Under the pieces are notes generated by a model, which was given only the letters and a program-made list of their open reading frames with translations, searched no databases and was not told the DNA's origin. From positions 7,927,951 to 7,991,950 of the forward strand of contig NC_059076.1 in the NCBI RefSeq assembly GCF_020497125.1: a stretch of 64,000 bases of DNA, read 5' to 3'. This document shows positions 42,977 through 53,350 of the stretch, one piece after another. The position numbers and the translations under genes are program-made. This DNA is from Mauremys mutica (taxonomy: Eukaryota > Chordata > Testudines > Geoemydidae). Numbering within the stretch: position 1 is the stretch's first letter; the number at the start of each line of letters is the position of its first letter.

Positions 42977-43818
42977 ATACTGTCACTGCACCCCAGCAGA
43001 GTGCTCAAGTAACCAAAAGCTCTCCTACCCTACATTTGCATAAGTCCTTCCCTTCCGGACTCAAACAAGTCCCAATCCCAGTCCCATCCCATAACTGTGT
43101 ACTTAAGTAATAAAAATACTTTGCTGTTAAGTACTGTTTCCGTCATGTTTCTTCACTGAAGACTGTGTTTGAATGGGGTGCGTGGGGAAGTGCGTTGCTA
43201 ATTGCATAGGACAGGCACCTTTCGCAGGGTACAGACACGGGGGCCGGATCAGCAGCGGGTAACACACACAGTGCAGTCAGCAGGCACCGTGGTCGGTATG
43301 GGAGGTGGTTTCCAGGTTCTGTGTGGGCGGTGGGGATGTGACTTTTTAGCGGGGGAGGGCAGGTACAGATCTTATACAGCGGTCCTTGTCGTGGACCGCT
43401 GAGTCACGCAGCAGAGGAATCTGTATCCGTCCTCCTCCGCCACAAGGCCACATAGCCCCCCGCACACAGAATCCCAAAAAGGAGGGATGGCAGGCTCCGT
43501 TGAAACAAGCAGTCCGGCAATGCGGACCGCTGTAGGAGCAGGAGCCTGTCATTCCTTGAGTTTAGAGGCGGTCTTTACATCAGCGCACACCCTACCCACC
43601 GCAGTCTGCGTTCCAGTTTCGACCCTTTAACGAAAAGTCATGAATAAAGAAACCTCTCCTCAGTAACAGTGTGACATGTATTTTATTTTTACACGTGTCT
43701 TGGAAGTGGAGGAAATGGGGAGAACGGGGTATTTAACCGAAGAGGAGAGTCAACAGTAACTGGGTAAAGAAACAGGGGCAGGTTCAGCTTCTCTGTAAAG
43801 AAACTGAACAGTCACAGG

Positions 43819-44199
43819 TCACGCTGCTCGCTGGTATTTAAAGAGTTCCTTGTCGCTGTCCCAGGCGCCTGTATAGGGCTTCATGAGCAAGTGCATTAGC
43901 GGGCAGGCTGGGTCACCGAGGATCACTATAGGCAAATGCACATCCACAACAGTTATTTCGTGGTACGGGAAGAAACTACCTTCCAGCAGGCGTCTGAGCA
44001 GCCCACAGTTCCTGAGAACACACGCATCAGGAACCTTGCCCGGCCATACGACGTTCATGTTGGTAAAATGTCCCCTATGGTCCCCCAGTGCTTGCAGAAC
44101 CATTGAAAAGTAGCCCAATTTCCTCAGCAGCTGAATGTGGAAGAGGTGGACGATAAAGTGCGAGGAGGAGAAAACGGCGAGGATCGCAGCGGGCTCCAT
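43819..44199 (-). pseudogene. Harbinger transposase, internally deleted and truncated
   Basis: This is a minus frame of 126 codons. The first 31 residues (MEPAAILAVFSSS, hydrophobic) are a transposase-style N-terminus. They run straight into the central domain: FSMVLQALGDHRGHFTNMNV, WPGKVPDACVLRNCGL, PIVILGDPACPL (second catalytic Asp region) and LLMKPYTGAWDSDKELF, then a stop. The first Asp region (DGTH in the relative at 22.15 kb) is deleted, and the Glu region (ECAFG) lies beyond the stop and is not seen downstream. With one of three catalytic blocks, it cannot be active. Confidence 0.8.
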
Positions 44200-44639
44200 G
44201 CTTGCAGTGCTGTGGCGTCCACGCTGTCACTGACCAGAAAAGTGCACGAACAGATTGCCCGCAGGCGCTTTCAGGGAGGGAGGGAGTGAGGGCGTGATTG
44301 ACGGTTCAATGACGACAGTTACCCAAAACCACCCTCGACACATTTTTTCCCCCAGCAGGCATTGGGGGCTCTACCCAGCATTCCAATGGGCAGCGGGGAC
44401 TGCGGGAACTGTGGGATAGCTTCCCACAGTGCACCGCTTCGAAAGTCGACGCCGGCCCCGTTAATGTGGACTCAGAAGTTCGAATTAGTGTATTTAGTAT
44501 GGATACACAAATTCGACTTCATAAGGTCGAATCCACAAATTCGAATTAAGTAGATTCGAAATAGTCCTGTAGTGTAGACAAGGCCTTAGTAGTTGCAATG
44601 TTGAGCACTGTAGTCCTTAACTTGTATATGCCTGTGACA

Positions 44640-45685
44640 CAGCCTTGGCAAAAGATCCCCTGTTCTTTGCAAACATTTCTTATTTAGACCTTAGGAACTC
44701 ACTACACCAAACATGTCTAGCAGGGTATTTATCTATAAAAGGTAACATGCATGGTATACAAGCAGCTCATAACTTGTCAAGATTCATGAACTTTGTGAGA
44801 TGCATGTACAGGTAATATTTAAGGAATAGTGTATTTATACTGAAAGTATGCTCTATGGACCTGGAGTAGAAATTGGTCACCAGGAGATGGTATATCTGAG
44901 TAATGGCCTGTTTGGGTAAGAGGGGGACTTGTCATGCCAACCTGTTTGGCCGGTGATGCAATGCAGGCCTCAATTGTTTAGCCTTGCACAGTACTAAGAC
45001 TTTGAATGGGAAACCATCAGATGCAATGACAAACAATCAAAACCACTTAACAGCAAAGAAGAAATTTAAGATGGGGGTTTGCCCTATCTGTGAATAGAAA
45101 CAAAATGCCGTTTCAATATAACAGACTGGGAGAAGCACTCTTTATCCTTTCAGTGAGGAAACCTGTTGCAAACATTTTCCTGGATCCTGGTTCTTGTGAA
45201 CTAGCTAGCTCTGCAACTGACAACTTTGGGCAGGAAACCTATTTTCTTAGACAGAAAACTATTAACAGTAACTATTAATAAAGTGTAGACCCAGGTTCAT
45301 GTTTTATGATTTTGGTTTTGGTTGTTACCGTTTGTTTTCATCACTCTCTTGTTTCTGGCTCAATCTTTATTCTCTGTTAACTAAATCTACCTTTGTTTTA
45401 CTATAAGTGGTCACAAGTGCTGTGCAGTTTAAGGTAAAACTGGTAAACTGAGGCACACTACACTTCTGGGGGAAGAGAAGCTGGATTCTGAGACTAGCCA
45501 GTTCAGGGGCTGGCAATCATGATGGAATGATTCAAAATGCACCTGTTGTTAACCTGCAAGGCAGAGGAAAGAGTTTGAGTGGCAGAAGGGCTGGCAGCAT
45601 CAGAGAGCTGACACCCAGCCACCACTGGAGGCAGGGTGTAATAAGGTGACCTACAATCCTGGGTCAAAGTGCCCTGCCACCAAGT
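44640..45685 (+). repeat. Unclassified repeat, copy 2
   Basis: It is homologous in word order to 36480-37205, best over 45310-45685. The upstream part has no partner that I could align by eye. There are no ends, LTRs or coding frames. Confidence 0.45.
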
Positions 45686-45686
45686 G

Positions 45687-47045
45687 GGATTCATGATCTG
45701 GAGTTAGGTGTTCAGACTCCCTATACAATGCATGGGGAGAGATAGGTGCCTAAAAGTAGGATTCACAAAAACCTGCAATCTGAGCAGGGAGCCACTTAAC
45801 CTAGCCAATAGGAAGTGCCAATGAGAGGGGTAGACCTGGTGTCCCACCCCGGAAGAAGAGAGACAGGCGTTTCTCTCTGCTTGGTATCCCCAGCCATGAC
45901 TCCTTTCCTGGAGTTAGGCACCTAAGCCAGAGCAATTGAGGTGCTGGTGTCTCCCCACCCCAATAACTTTTAGCCCGCTGATTAGAGCACTCATTCAGGA
46001 TGGAGGAGACCCAGGTTCAAATCCCCTCTCTGCCTGATGTGCAGACGGGATTGAATGTGGGAGTTGTCTCTCCACAAGAAGACCCCAATGGTGGATCAGG
46101 CGCATATACAGGACTTTCTAGTACTCTGCGGCTGTGAAGGCAGATGAGGGCGGCAGCAGGAAGGAGGCCCCTGGTTGTCTTGGATCTCCTTGCCACTGGT
46201 CAGGGTTTTCCTCCTGTCAAGTTTTGTGCGGTTACTACCTGTGCACCGGTTTCCCCATGTTAAAAGATTTCATGCGCAGGCCTCTCTCTCCTAGGAGGGT
46301 GCCCTAACCCCCAGGCTATGGCAGAGCTCTTTCCATCTCTCCTGTCGAAGCCGTTCCACTTTGTACAACTCCTTAAATATGAATTAGATCAGAGAGAGAG
46401 AGAGAGACCGGCTCTATGTGCTGGTGGGTAGCGCAATCACCCAGGAGGCAGGAGACTCAGGGATCAGTCCTCCTCTGCCTGTGGATATTACTTATTTATA
46501 TGCAGTGGAATGGCTTCAACAGGGGAAATTGAAACAGCCCTGCCTCAGGGTACCCGCTCACCCAGGGCACTCCTTAGGAGAGGGGAGACCCAAATTCAGT
46601 CTCTTCTCCAAGGCAGCCAGAGGGGGGAATTTAACCCGGGTAGCCCATATCTTGGGTGAGGGCCCCTAACCACGAGGCTAAGGTTTATTAGCCGGGGAAG
46701 GGAACCGCCACCACCTCCTCTGGCCATTCTGCATGGGATTAGATGTTCTCTTAGCACATTGATCAGCTTAGGCCCCAAAGGCTAGCTAGGTGTGGGAATG
46801 TCTCATCTGAGAATCCTGCCATGATTTAGGAGCTCAGCTCCCGGGTGGTGTCAGGACCGAGGCAGCTGTGTGCACGCCCAGTCACCAAATTTTAAGTTTC
46901 CATGATTAAAGTCCCTGAAAGGCACATAGTTGCTAAGCTAGGGGGAGGGGGGAGCGTGGTGAACACCAGCGATGCCTAAATGTTGGCCTTAGGGGCCTAG
47001 CTTCCACGTTAGGCACTTAGGGCTGCCTTGTGAATCTCACCCAGG
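45687..47045. repeat. Dispersed repeat with tRNA-like segments
   Basis: The ends resemble each other in inverse (GTGGGATTCA…GAGTTAGGTG against the complement GTGAGATTCAC…CTAAGTGCC). Inside, ATTAGAGCACTCATTCAGG then GACCCAGGTTCAAATCC (46009-46025) has a tRNA B-box-like word. Partial repeats follow at 46430-46470 and 46560-46680 (CACCCAGGGCACTCC, GTGAGGGCCCCTAACCAC). It is not a tRNA gene: no cloverleaf closes. Confidence 0.45.
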
Positions 47046-47649
47046 GAGGAACTGGTTTGCTCCACTTAGTGGCAGAGAACAGAGCTTAGGGATTTTGACC
47101 CATCATAGACCTCACTGCAAAAAAATAACCAGTCGCAAATAAATGTTACCTTTGGCACTAGTTCTGTGGGACAGCACACTATTCAGTCAGTAGAATTCAG
47201 AAACCCAGAGCTAGTATGTTTTGCAGATCTTGTGCCAGCATCTTATTGCTGAGAACCGTTCTACAGTATAACTGGGTAGTTAAATAACTGCTTTTCAAGT
47301 GCATATTTAATCAGCACTTCTCCCTCCCACCAGTTATTTGAGGCTCTTAATGTCATACATTTTCTGCAGTATTCCCGGTTCCTTTACATTTCACGTCTGC
47401 TGACTCACAGAAAGTCACGTTGGCATTGCTCAGTGAGTTTAGATGCAGGGCTGTAAGATGAAAGGCATTCGCTGTTCTACTGCTACTATTTCCTACCTAG
47501 TTTCTAAACTAATCTGCACTCATATGTTGTTAGATGTTGGGAAAATGCCTGCTCCGTCCTCTGCAAGTACATTAGAAGGGAAACTGTCTCTTCCTCACAT
47601 GCTATTCCCCATCTAGCACTATCAGGGCTCTGTTACTGTAGTAATGGAG
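47046..47649. other. No recognisable feature
   Basis: Mixed sequence with no repeat ends or coding frames that I can support. Confidence 0.4.
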
Positions 47650-47840
47650 TATCTCACAGTCTTTAATGTATTTATCCTCCCCACACCCCTGTGAGGTCGG
47701 GCAGCACTATTAACCCCTTTGCACAGCCATGGAGCTGAGACACAAGTGACTTGACCAAGGTCACATAGGAAAGTCTGTGGCAAAGCTAGAGATTGAACCT
47801 GGGTCTCTCAACACCCAGCCTACTGCCCTAATCAGACCTT
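47650..47840 (+). repeat. MIR SINE
   Basis: CCCCTGTGAGGTCGGGCAG, ATTAACCCCTTTGCACAG, GGAGCTGAGACACAAGTGAC, TTGACCAAGGTCACATAGG, GGCAAAGCTAGAGATTGAAC and CTGGGTCTC follow the MIR consensus in order on plus. This is the longest MIR in the window. Confidence 0.75.
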
Positions 47841-48054
47841 GCTTCCTTTTGACACAGCACATAACAGCTAGCAAACAACCTCACCACAAGGGCCCTGCTC
47901 CTCCCTCACCTGGCAGTGAGCAGCAGGCACATGTGACTCCTTTTCTGGAGCAGCAGGAAGGTGTGGTTCCAAGGCCCATGCTCCCCACTTGCTTTGGGTC
48001 AGCCTGCTCAGCACACCAGAGGCTGCTCCATTCCAGCCACCATAGGACTGTGCC

Positions 48055-48670
48055 ATAGGCCTTGATCCAGAGGCCACTGAAATCAATAGGAATCTCTCCA
48101 TTGACTCAGCAGGGCCAGGATTTCACATACAGGTTGAAGTGATGCAAAAGACAATCAGATGTATCCTTTCCCCATCCATTAAACCTAAGCTACAACTACA
48201 GGGTCAAATGCTGGAGTCTTTAGGCTTCATTCTCCATTCACCTACAGTGTTGTAAGTTCTGAGTAACTCCACCGAGCTATAGCTGGATAACAATAGTCTA
48301 AGGAAAAGGGAAGTGAGCACCTTGTGAAATCCTGATGCAGGAACGTCTCCTGTTGGAGACGCTGATGTTTTGCCTGAGCCCATTACTGTGATTCTTGTAC
48401 TTTCTTCAGTAACATTTCCCTGTAAGTAACTGATTGTTAATTGCTTACAAGACAGATACTTTGTATTGCATGTTGAACATTACTGTCACTAGGGTCAGGT
48501 GATATGGCTTTTCACTTAATTATCAACCTATCCTGCCTCGGGGAGAGCCATCAGTACCACACTATGGCCATGTTAACAATATCTGAACCAAACTCTCTTC
48601 TTATCTAAACCAAAGTAAGTCCAGAGTAACTTCATTGACTCCTGTGCATCACACTTACTCCAGGGGGACT
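48055..48670. repeat. Cluster of palindromic repeats
   Basis: Three degenerate fold-backs: 48060-48125 (GGCCTTGATCCAG…CACTGAAATCAAT against CCATTGACTCAGCAGGGCC), 48195-48290 (TCTGAGTAACTCCACCGAG) and 48605-48665 (GTCCAGAGTAACTTCATTG). They belong to the same palindromic group as 39221-39300 and 1190-1286. Confidence 0.45.
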
Positions 48671-48672
48671 AT

Positions 48673-48878
48673 GGCTATGTCTACGCTACACTGAAAGAAA
48701 GCGTTTCTGCTGGTGCTGGAATGACATTAGCTATGCTGACAGAAGCACTCTTCCAGCAGTAGAGCTGCATCTGCACTGGGTGAGTTTTCGACATGGCTAT
48801 GTGATTAGGGGAGTGGTTTTTCACACTACTAGCCGACAGAGCTATGCTGGTAGAAGTCAGAAGTGCAGCCCACACCCA
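48673..48878. mobile_element. Harbinger-type MITE, decayed right end
   Basis: The left end GGCTATGTCTACGCTACACT follows a TAT flank. The interior has GCTATGCTGACAGAAGCAC and CGACAGAGCTATGCTGGTAG in inverted relation. The right end GTGCAGCCCACACCC is too altered to prove the inverted repeat. Confidence 0.45.
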
Positions 48879-49362
48879 AAAGCACAAATTGATCTTCTGT
48901 GTTACTGTGCTTGATGTTTCCTGTCCTCATGGAACTCATTTTGAATAAAAGTACTCATAAGAAACTCACATGTCCTCTCAGCTTTAAGAGCTTCATTTTT
49001 AAATTTTAATGAACATCACACGAGAGGAAAAAACCACACACATAGCCGCTATTCAAAATTAGCTTTTTTGGGGTGCTTTGGAGAAGAATTTCACTTCTCT
49101 ATAGCCCAACTGGGACTGAAAGCCATCCAGATTAGCGGCATATACTGAAAAGCTTATCATGTAACTCCCAGCTCTGAAAGAAAGCTTTTTACCTTTTGTC
49201 TTCTGCTAGGCTTTTCTTTTGAATGTATAGCACATTAATGGGAATGCACTATTGAACTACCTTGCATAATACAAAGGATCGTTGCTTAAATTATACTTAA
49301 ATTACTAGTAAAGAAGCTGAAGGGGTCTCACCTCCCAGGCTTTTATGAGCTCATCATAAATA
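48879..49362. other. No recognisable feature
   Basis: AT-rich sequence with no repeat ends or coding potential seen. Confidence 0.4.
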
Positions 49363-49983
49363 AGGCTGCGATTATTTCACTGAGGTTGCAATAGTCACGG
49401 ATTCTGTGACTTTCCGTGTACCTTCGTGACTGCTGTAGTGGCTAGTGCCGCTGATGTCAGGGCCACCCGAGCAGCTAATCCCAGGGCCAGCTGCTTGGGC
49501 ACCCAATGGCCAGCTGGCTGGCCACAGGCAGTTGGCCCCAGGGACTGCGTGAGCAGGGGCGGGTGCAACTGGTCCCAGGGACTGCCCAAGTAGCAGTCCT
49601 GGGGGCCACCCCGGGGCCAGCCGCACTGCCTGCTGCTTGGGTAACCTCAGGCAACTGGCTCCAGGGACTACCATAACAGCAGTCAGTGTGGCTGACTCTG
49701 AGGAGTGCCTGAGCAGCAGTCCTGGGGACCACCCGAGCAGAAGCAGCCCCAGGGGCACCCAGAGGCTGTCTGGAGAGCAGTCCCTGGGAGTAGCGGCTGT
49801 GGGGAAGTCAACTCCCAGCACTGGAGCAGGCTCCTCCCAGAGCAGCAGGGCCCCAAAAGTAGAGATTTAGTCAGGGGTATTTTTGGTAAGTCATGGACAA
49901 GTCACCACCTGTGATTTTTTTATTTATTGTCCCTGACCTGTCCATGACTTTTACCAAAAATACCTGTAACTAATTCTTAGCCT
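49363..49983. mobile_element. DNA transposon-like MITE with TA flanks
   Basis: Ends AGGCTGCGATTA and the complement of AGGCTAAGAATTAG lie between TA dinucleotides (49361-49362, 49984-49985). The interior repeats GGCAGTTGGCCCCAGGGACT, GCAACTGGTCCCAGGGACT and GCAACTGGCTCCAGGGACT, plus CTGAGCAGCAGTCCTGGGGA-type words. The last 110 bp folds back (GTATTTTTGGTAAGTCATGG against CCATGACTTTTACCAAAAAT). The 149-codon minus frame is repeat-derived. Confidence 0.6.
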
Positions 49984-50077
49984 TACTAATAAAGCTATGG
50001 TTTTTCTCAAGTATTTGTTCGTTCCCCCATTTAACATATACCTTGCTTGCTTCTGTGCAGAAATACTGTAGATAGGG

Positions 50078-50914
50078 TGACCCACCATTGGAGCACCCCT
50101 AACGAGTCTGGGCATAACAATGCTTTTGTCTCTAGCACCCCCTGCTGACTGTCACTCCTTTCTTGCAACTCAGCTTCTGGCCAGATCACTTTTAGTTCCA
50201 CCTCTTCCAGAGTATCAAGAGGTCTGACAAATATTAGTCCCAATCCTTATATCTGGTCTTTGGCCTTCAACTCCAGGCCATGTGGTCTTTACACCCCTTC
50301 ACTCAGGGCTTTCAGTAGTTTTTATTCCCTTCTCAGAGGCCACATACCCTCTCACCTGTGGTAGTACAGGAACCAAGACCATACACCCAGTAGCCAAGGT
50401 CTGCTTCATCAGATTCCCTGCTGCTGCCTCCCTGGACTCCTTCCTACTATAGCCTGTTTTCAGGCCTTCTTCCCAGCTCCTTGTCAGATCCTTGTAATGA
50501 GTTACACATCCCAGAGCTGTGTTCTGGGGCCACCACAACCCTCACATCAAGCAGGGTTCCACTCCCTAGGCCTCCCTGCCTATGAGTCCTATCCTTGCAG
50601 GGCTCTTCTTGCTCCTGGGACCAGCCTCTGCCTGGGTGAGCCAGTTCTTCCCCTTTACCTCAGGAGCCAGTTCTTCCCCTTTACCTCAGGGCCCTGCACA
50701 AGCCTCCGACCCAGCAGGATATCCCACCTCTGGCCAGTTCCATCACAATCTTTTCTGTACCTGCTCCTGCTGCTTCTTCCCTTTCCTCTGCTGTCTACCA
50801 CCATACAGAGGCTGCAGAGTTCTCACTGACCTGTGTTCCTTCCATGACAAAGAACCAACTCCTCCCCAGCTGGGTTTGATCACCAATTGTGGCCAACACC
50901 CCGCCAGGTGCCAC
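50078..50914 (-). repeat. LTR-like block
   Basis: On minus it opens TGTGGCACCTGGCGGGGTG and closes near GGTGGGTCA, with AGCACCCCCTGCTG on plus near the 3' side, as in the LTR at 35775. No target duplication was found, so ends are provisional. A 26-bp tandem duplication (CCAGTTCTTCCCCTTTACCT) sits at 50641 and 50667. Confidence 0.45.
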
Positions 50915-51199
50915 ACAGTGAGGTAATTGGACTTAGGCTCCTGCCAACCCATGGCTAACCAGTGTAGGGTTTACTCAAAAGGCTCCTCTTGTTCCTCTTC
51001 CAGTGCTGAGTGTTCTCTATATGAGACTCACGTTCTGATCCAAACTCAAGCATGTGGCTGAACTACAGGCATTGAAAGTCCTTCAGGCACAGGGTCATAC
51101 ATGTCAGTGTACATGGTGTGTGGCAGTTGTCCATAGAAATACCAAGATGCAATGGGACGCATTAAGGAGAAGATTTTAGTCTAAGAACACAAGCAAGAA

Positions 51200-51398
51200 G
51201 CCCTGGGGGATGGACAGCTCAGTGGGTTGAGCATTGGCCTGCTAACCTTAAGGTTTTGAGTTCACTCCTTGAGGGGGCTGTTTTGAGGAAAAAATCTGTC
51301 AGGGATGGTACTTGGTCCTGCTGTAAAGGCAGGGGACTAGACTCAATGACCTTTCAAGGTCCCTTCCAGTTCTATGAGATAGGTATATCTCTATTTAA
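51200..51398 (+). repeat. tRNA-derived turtle SINE
   Basis: GGACAGCTCAGTGGGTTGAG (A-box region), GCATTGGCCTGCTAACC, GGTTTTGAGTTCACTCC (B-box region, 51252-51268), then AGGGATGGTACTTGGTCCTG, CTCAATGACC and TCCCTTCCAGTTCTATGAG at the tail. This layout is the cryptodiran tRNA-derived SINE and is a main reason for calling the host a turtle. Confidence 0.8.
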
Positions 51399-51414
51399 AA
51401 AAACAAAAAATGAG

Positions 51415-51705
51415 GTAGCCTGACTCCAGAGAAAGGTTCTTCCTGACGCCAATTAGTTAGAAGTTGATTTATGCCCTGAAGCTTGAGGGTTTAAGTCACT
51501 TCCAAAACTCTAGTTTTTGATTATTGTTTTGGTCTTAAAGTGGTTTTATTATTATCCAATCCTCTTTGAATCTTTTGGCCTCAATGATATCCTGTGGCAA
51601 TGAGTTCCAAAGGCTAATTGTGCATTATGTGAACAAGTATTTCCTTGTATTAGTTATGAATTTCCTGCCTTTCAATTTCTTCAATTGCCCCCTTATCTCT
51701 GTTTT
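51415..51705 (-). repeat. CR1-like LINE 3' fragment
   Basis: On plus: TTGATTTATGCCCTGAAGC, TTTGGCCTCAATGATATCC, TGTGGCAATGAGTTCCAAAG and GCATTATGTGAACAAGTAT. The last words match the family at 32086 (GAGTTCCACATATTG, GTGTGAAGAAATACTT). Confidence 0.65.
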
Positions 51706-52969
51706 ACAAGGCTGTGACTAGAGGACTTGAACCACCTCCTCTGTAACATTTTCCACCTTGTCTCCAGACTGATTGTCCAGGGTGTGGAACATGGAGAGCC
51801 CCTTATAGCAACACAATGGCCCAGACCATTCCGCTCCATTCATGGGGGTGGAAATCCATGCTGGGGCTGTGGAAAGAAGAAGAGTGAGCAGAGCATAGTC
51901 CCCTGTTGAGTCTGAGGGACTGCATGCAGAAAGCCCACTGGGCATTGTTGCTTGAAGCAGGGTTAACTCAGAGAGCCAGCAGAGTAGCACATGGGGGCAG
52001 CTCTCCATTCAGGATGACTCTGACCTCTGAAGTCTACAGGTGCCAGAGCGTTGGGAAGCCATTTCTGTCTAAGCTAAAGCAGCCCCCTCGGGCTTCCCTT
52101 CCCCCAGAATCTTTGCAGTACTGCATGCCCACCTCACCAGACCCCAGCCCTGACCCCGGCTTGTCCCCTGTGCCAGGGTTTGGGAGGCAGGCCTCGGAGG
52201 GCAGTCTTACAGCTGTCTACTACAGCGCCTGCCCCAGGGAAGTTGTCCTCCAGCTGAATACAGGGCTTTGATGGCCACTTTACAGTATTGCAGCCCTTTT
52301 AACATGGCATAAAGGGGCCAGTGGGGGGTTAAGTATCTCACTCTATAAATTCGCCAGTGCCTTCTAATGAATGGAATATATTAAATGTGGCTGGGTGTGA
52401 CAAGAGAGAGAGCAATTCGCCCTCTAGTGGCTGCAAACGCAAAAGAATAAACCCCCTATGCAGGACGGACCAAATTCATCCCTGTTGTAATGACACGGAA
52501 GTCAATGGAAGTTACAGCAGAGATTAAACTTGCCCCGAGGATCACTAAGTGCCTTAAATCCATTAATGAGTTAAGTTTCATAACATGCCAAGGAAGTAAG
52601 CATGCATTACTATTCCCTTTTTACAGATCAGGGAGAGCAATGCCTTGGGAAGGAGAACGCTGGAAGCGTGTGATCTGAGTGTCACTGATTTCCAGATCAA
52701 GATTGGTTCAGATTACAAGTAAAAAAAGTGTGTGTTTGTTTTTTAAATATCCCTAAACTCTGACAATTCACCTCCAGGTCTGACAGTGAGGTCAGGTTCT
52801 TCCTTGCTTCTGCATCATTACCAGGAATGAAGGTTTCACAAGGCAAATTCTGCCTTTATTTACAGCTGTGCAACTCCTTGGTCATCAGTGGGGTTGCAAA
52901 GATATATGTGAGGATGTAATTTGGCCCACAGTATCTAATCAATCCTGTGTACATACCTAAATCCTAATC
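51706..52969. other. No recognised gene; weak palindromes
   Basis: Mixed sequence. A degenerate GAAGTCAATGG-type fold-back lies at 52465-52545 (GACCAAATTCATCCCTG, GAAGTCAATGGAAGTTACAG) and another at 52845-52930. The 121-codon plus frame at 51906-52271 has no recognisable domain. Confidence 0.4.
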
Positions 52970-53063
52970 ATAGAATCATAGAATCATAGAATATCAGGGT
53001 TGGAAGGGACCTCAGGAGGTCATCTAGTCCAACCCCCTGCTCAAAGCAGGACCAATTCCCATA
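52970..53063 (-). repeat. CR1 3'-terminal stub
   Basis: On plus: three reversed tail units (ATCATAGA), then ATATCAGGGTTGGAAGGGAC, CTCAGGAGGTCATCTAGTCC and CCCTGCTCAAAGCAGGACC. Only about 90 bp of CR1 3' UTR remains, the common 5'-truncated form. Confidence 0.85.
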
Positions 53064-53224
53064 GATGACCATGCAACTTTTAAATGAAATGTAAGCCATC
53101 CTGGTCAGTATTAGAGAGAGTTAAAAATTTGCGTGTGTTTTGATGTTTGTTTTTTCAAAACTGCAAAATTCTGAAGGAGCAGTAAGAAATTCAAAAGGAG
53201 TTTGTGACTTTTCTTTATCATGCT

Positions 53225-53350
53225 TATCTGGCCCCCTACCACACCTCTGCAAGGTAGGGAAATGCAGACAGAGTCTAAGTGACTTGCTAGAAAGCTTTTG
53301 GCAGAATATGGAATCAAACCCCAGTCTCCCAAATCCTAGACCACTGGACC
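53225..53350 (+). repeat. MIR-like SINE fragment
   Basis: GCAAGGTAGGGAAATGCAGA, GTCTAAGTGACTTGCTAG, GGAATCAAACCCCAGTCTCC and CTAGACCACTGGACCATCC follow the MIR tail region on plus. Confidence 0.55.

Larger units (their letters stand above)
39712..44585. mobile_element. Two-gene Harbinger transposon with both ends
   Basis: Terminal repeats are GGCCTGGTCTACACTAGGAC and the complement of GGCCTTGTCTACACTACAGG. TTA flanks both ends (39709-39711 and 44586-44588). Eight TTCGAA palindromes lie within about 175 bp of the ends. The body holds a spliced Myb/SANT-like gene on plus and a shortened transposase on minus in convergent order. At 4874 bp it has no nested insertion, so it is younger or luckier than its relative at 15761. 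Confidence 0.88.

Noticed and set aside
45960..46030. tRNA gene from a GGTTCAAATCC B-box-like word
   Set aside because: No A-box at the right distance with a closing acceptor stem; it lies inside a dispersed repeat with other partial copies.
49372..49821. 149-codon minus frame
   Set aside because: Translation of the repeated CCAGGGACT units in a MITE; internal repeats explain the open frame.
51200..51398. Functional tRNA gene
   Set aside because: A- and B-box regions belong to a tRNA-derived SINE with its LINE-like tail and not to a cloverleaf.
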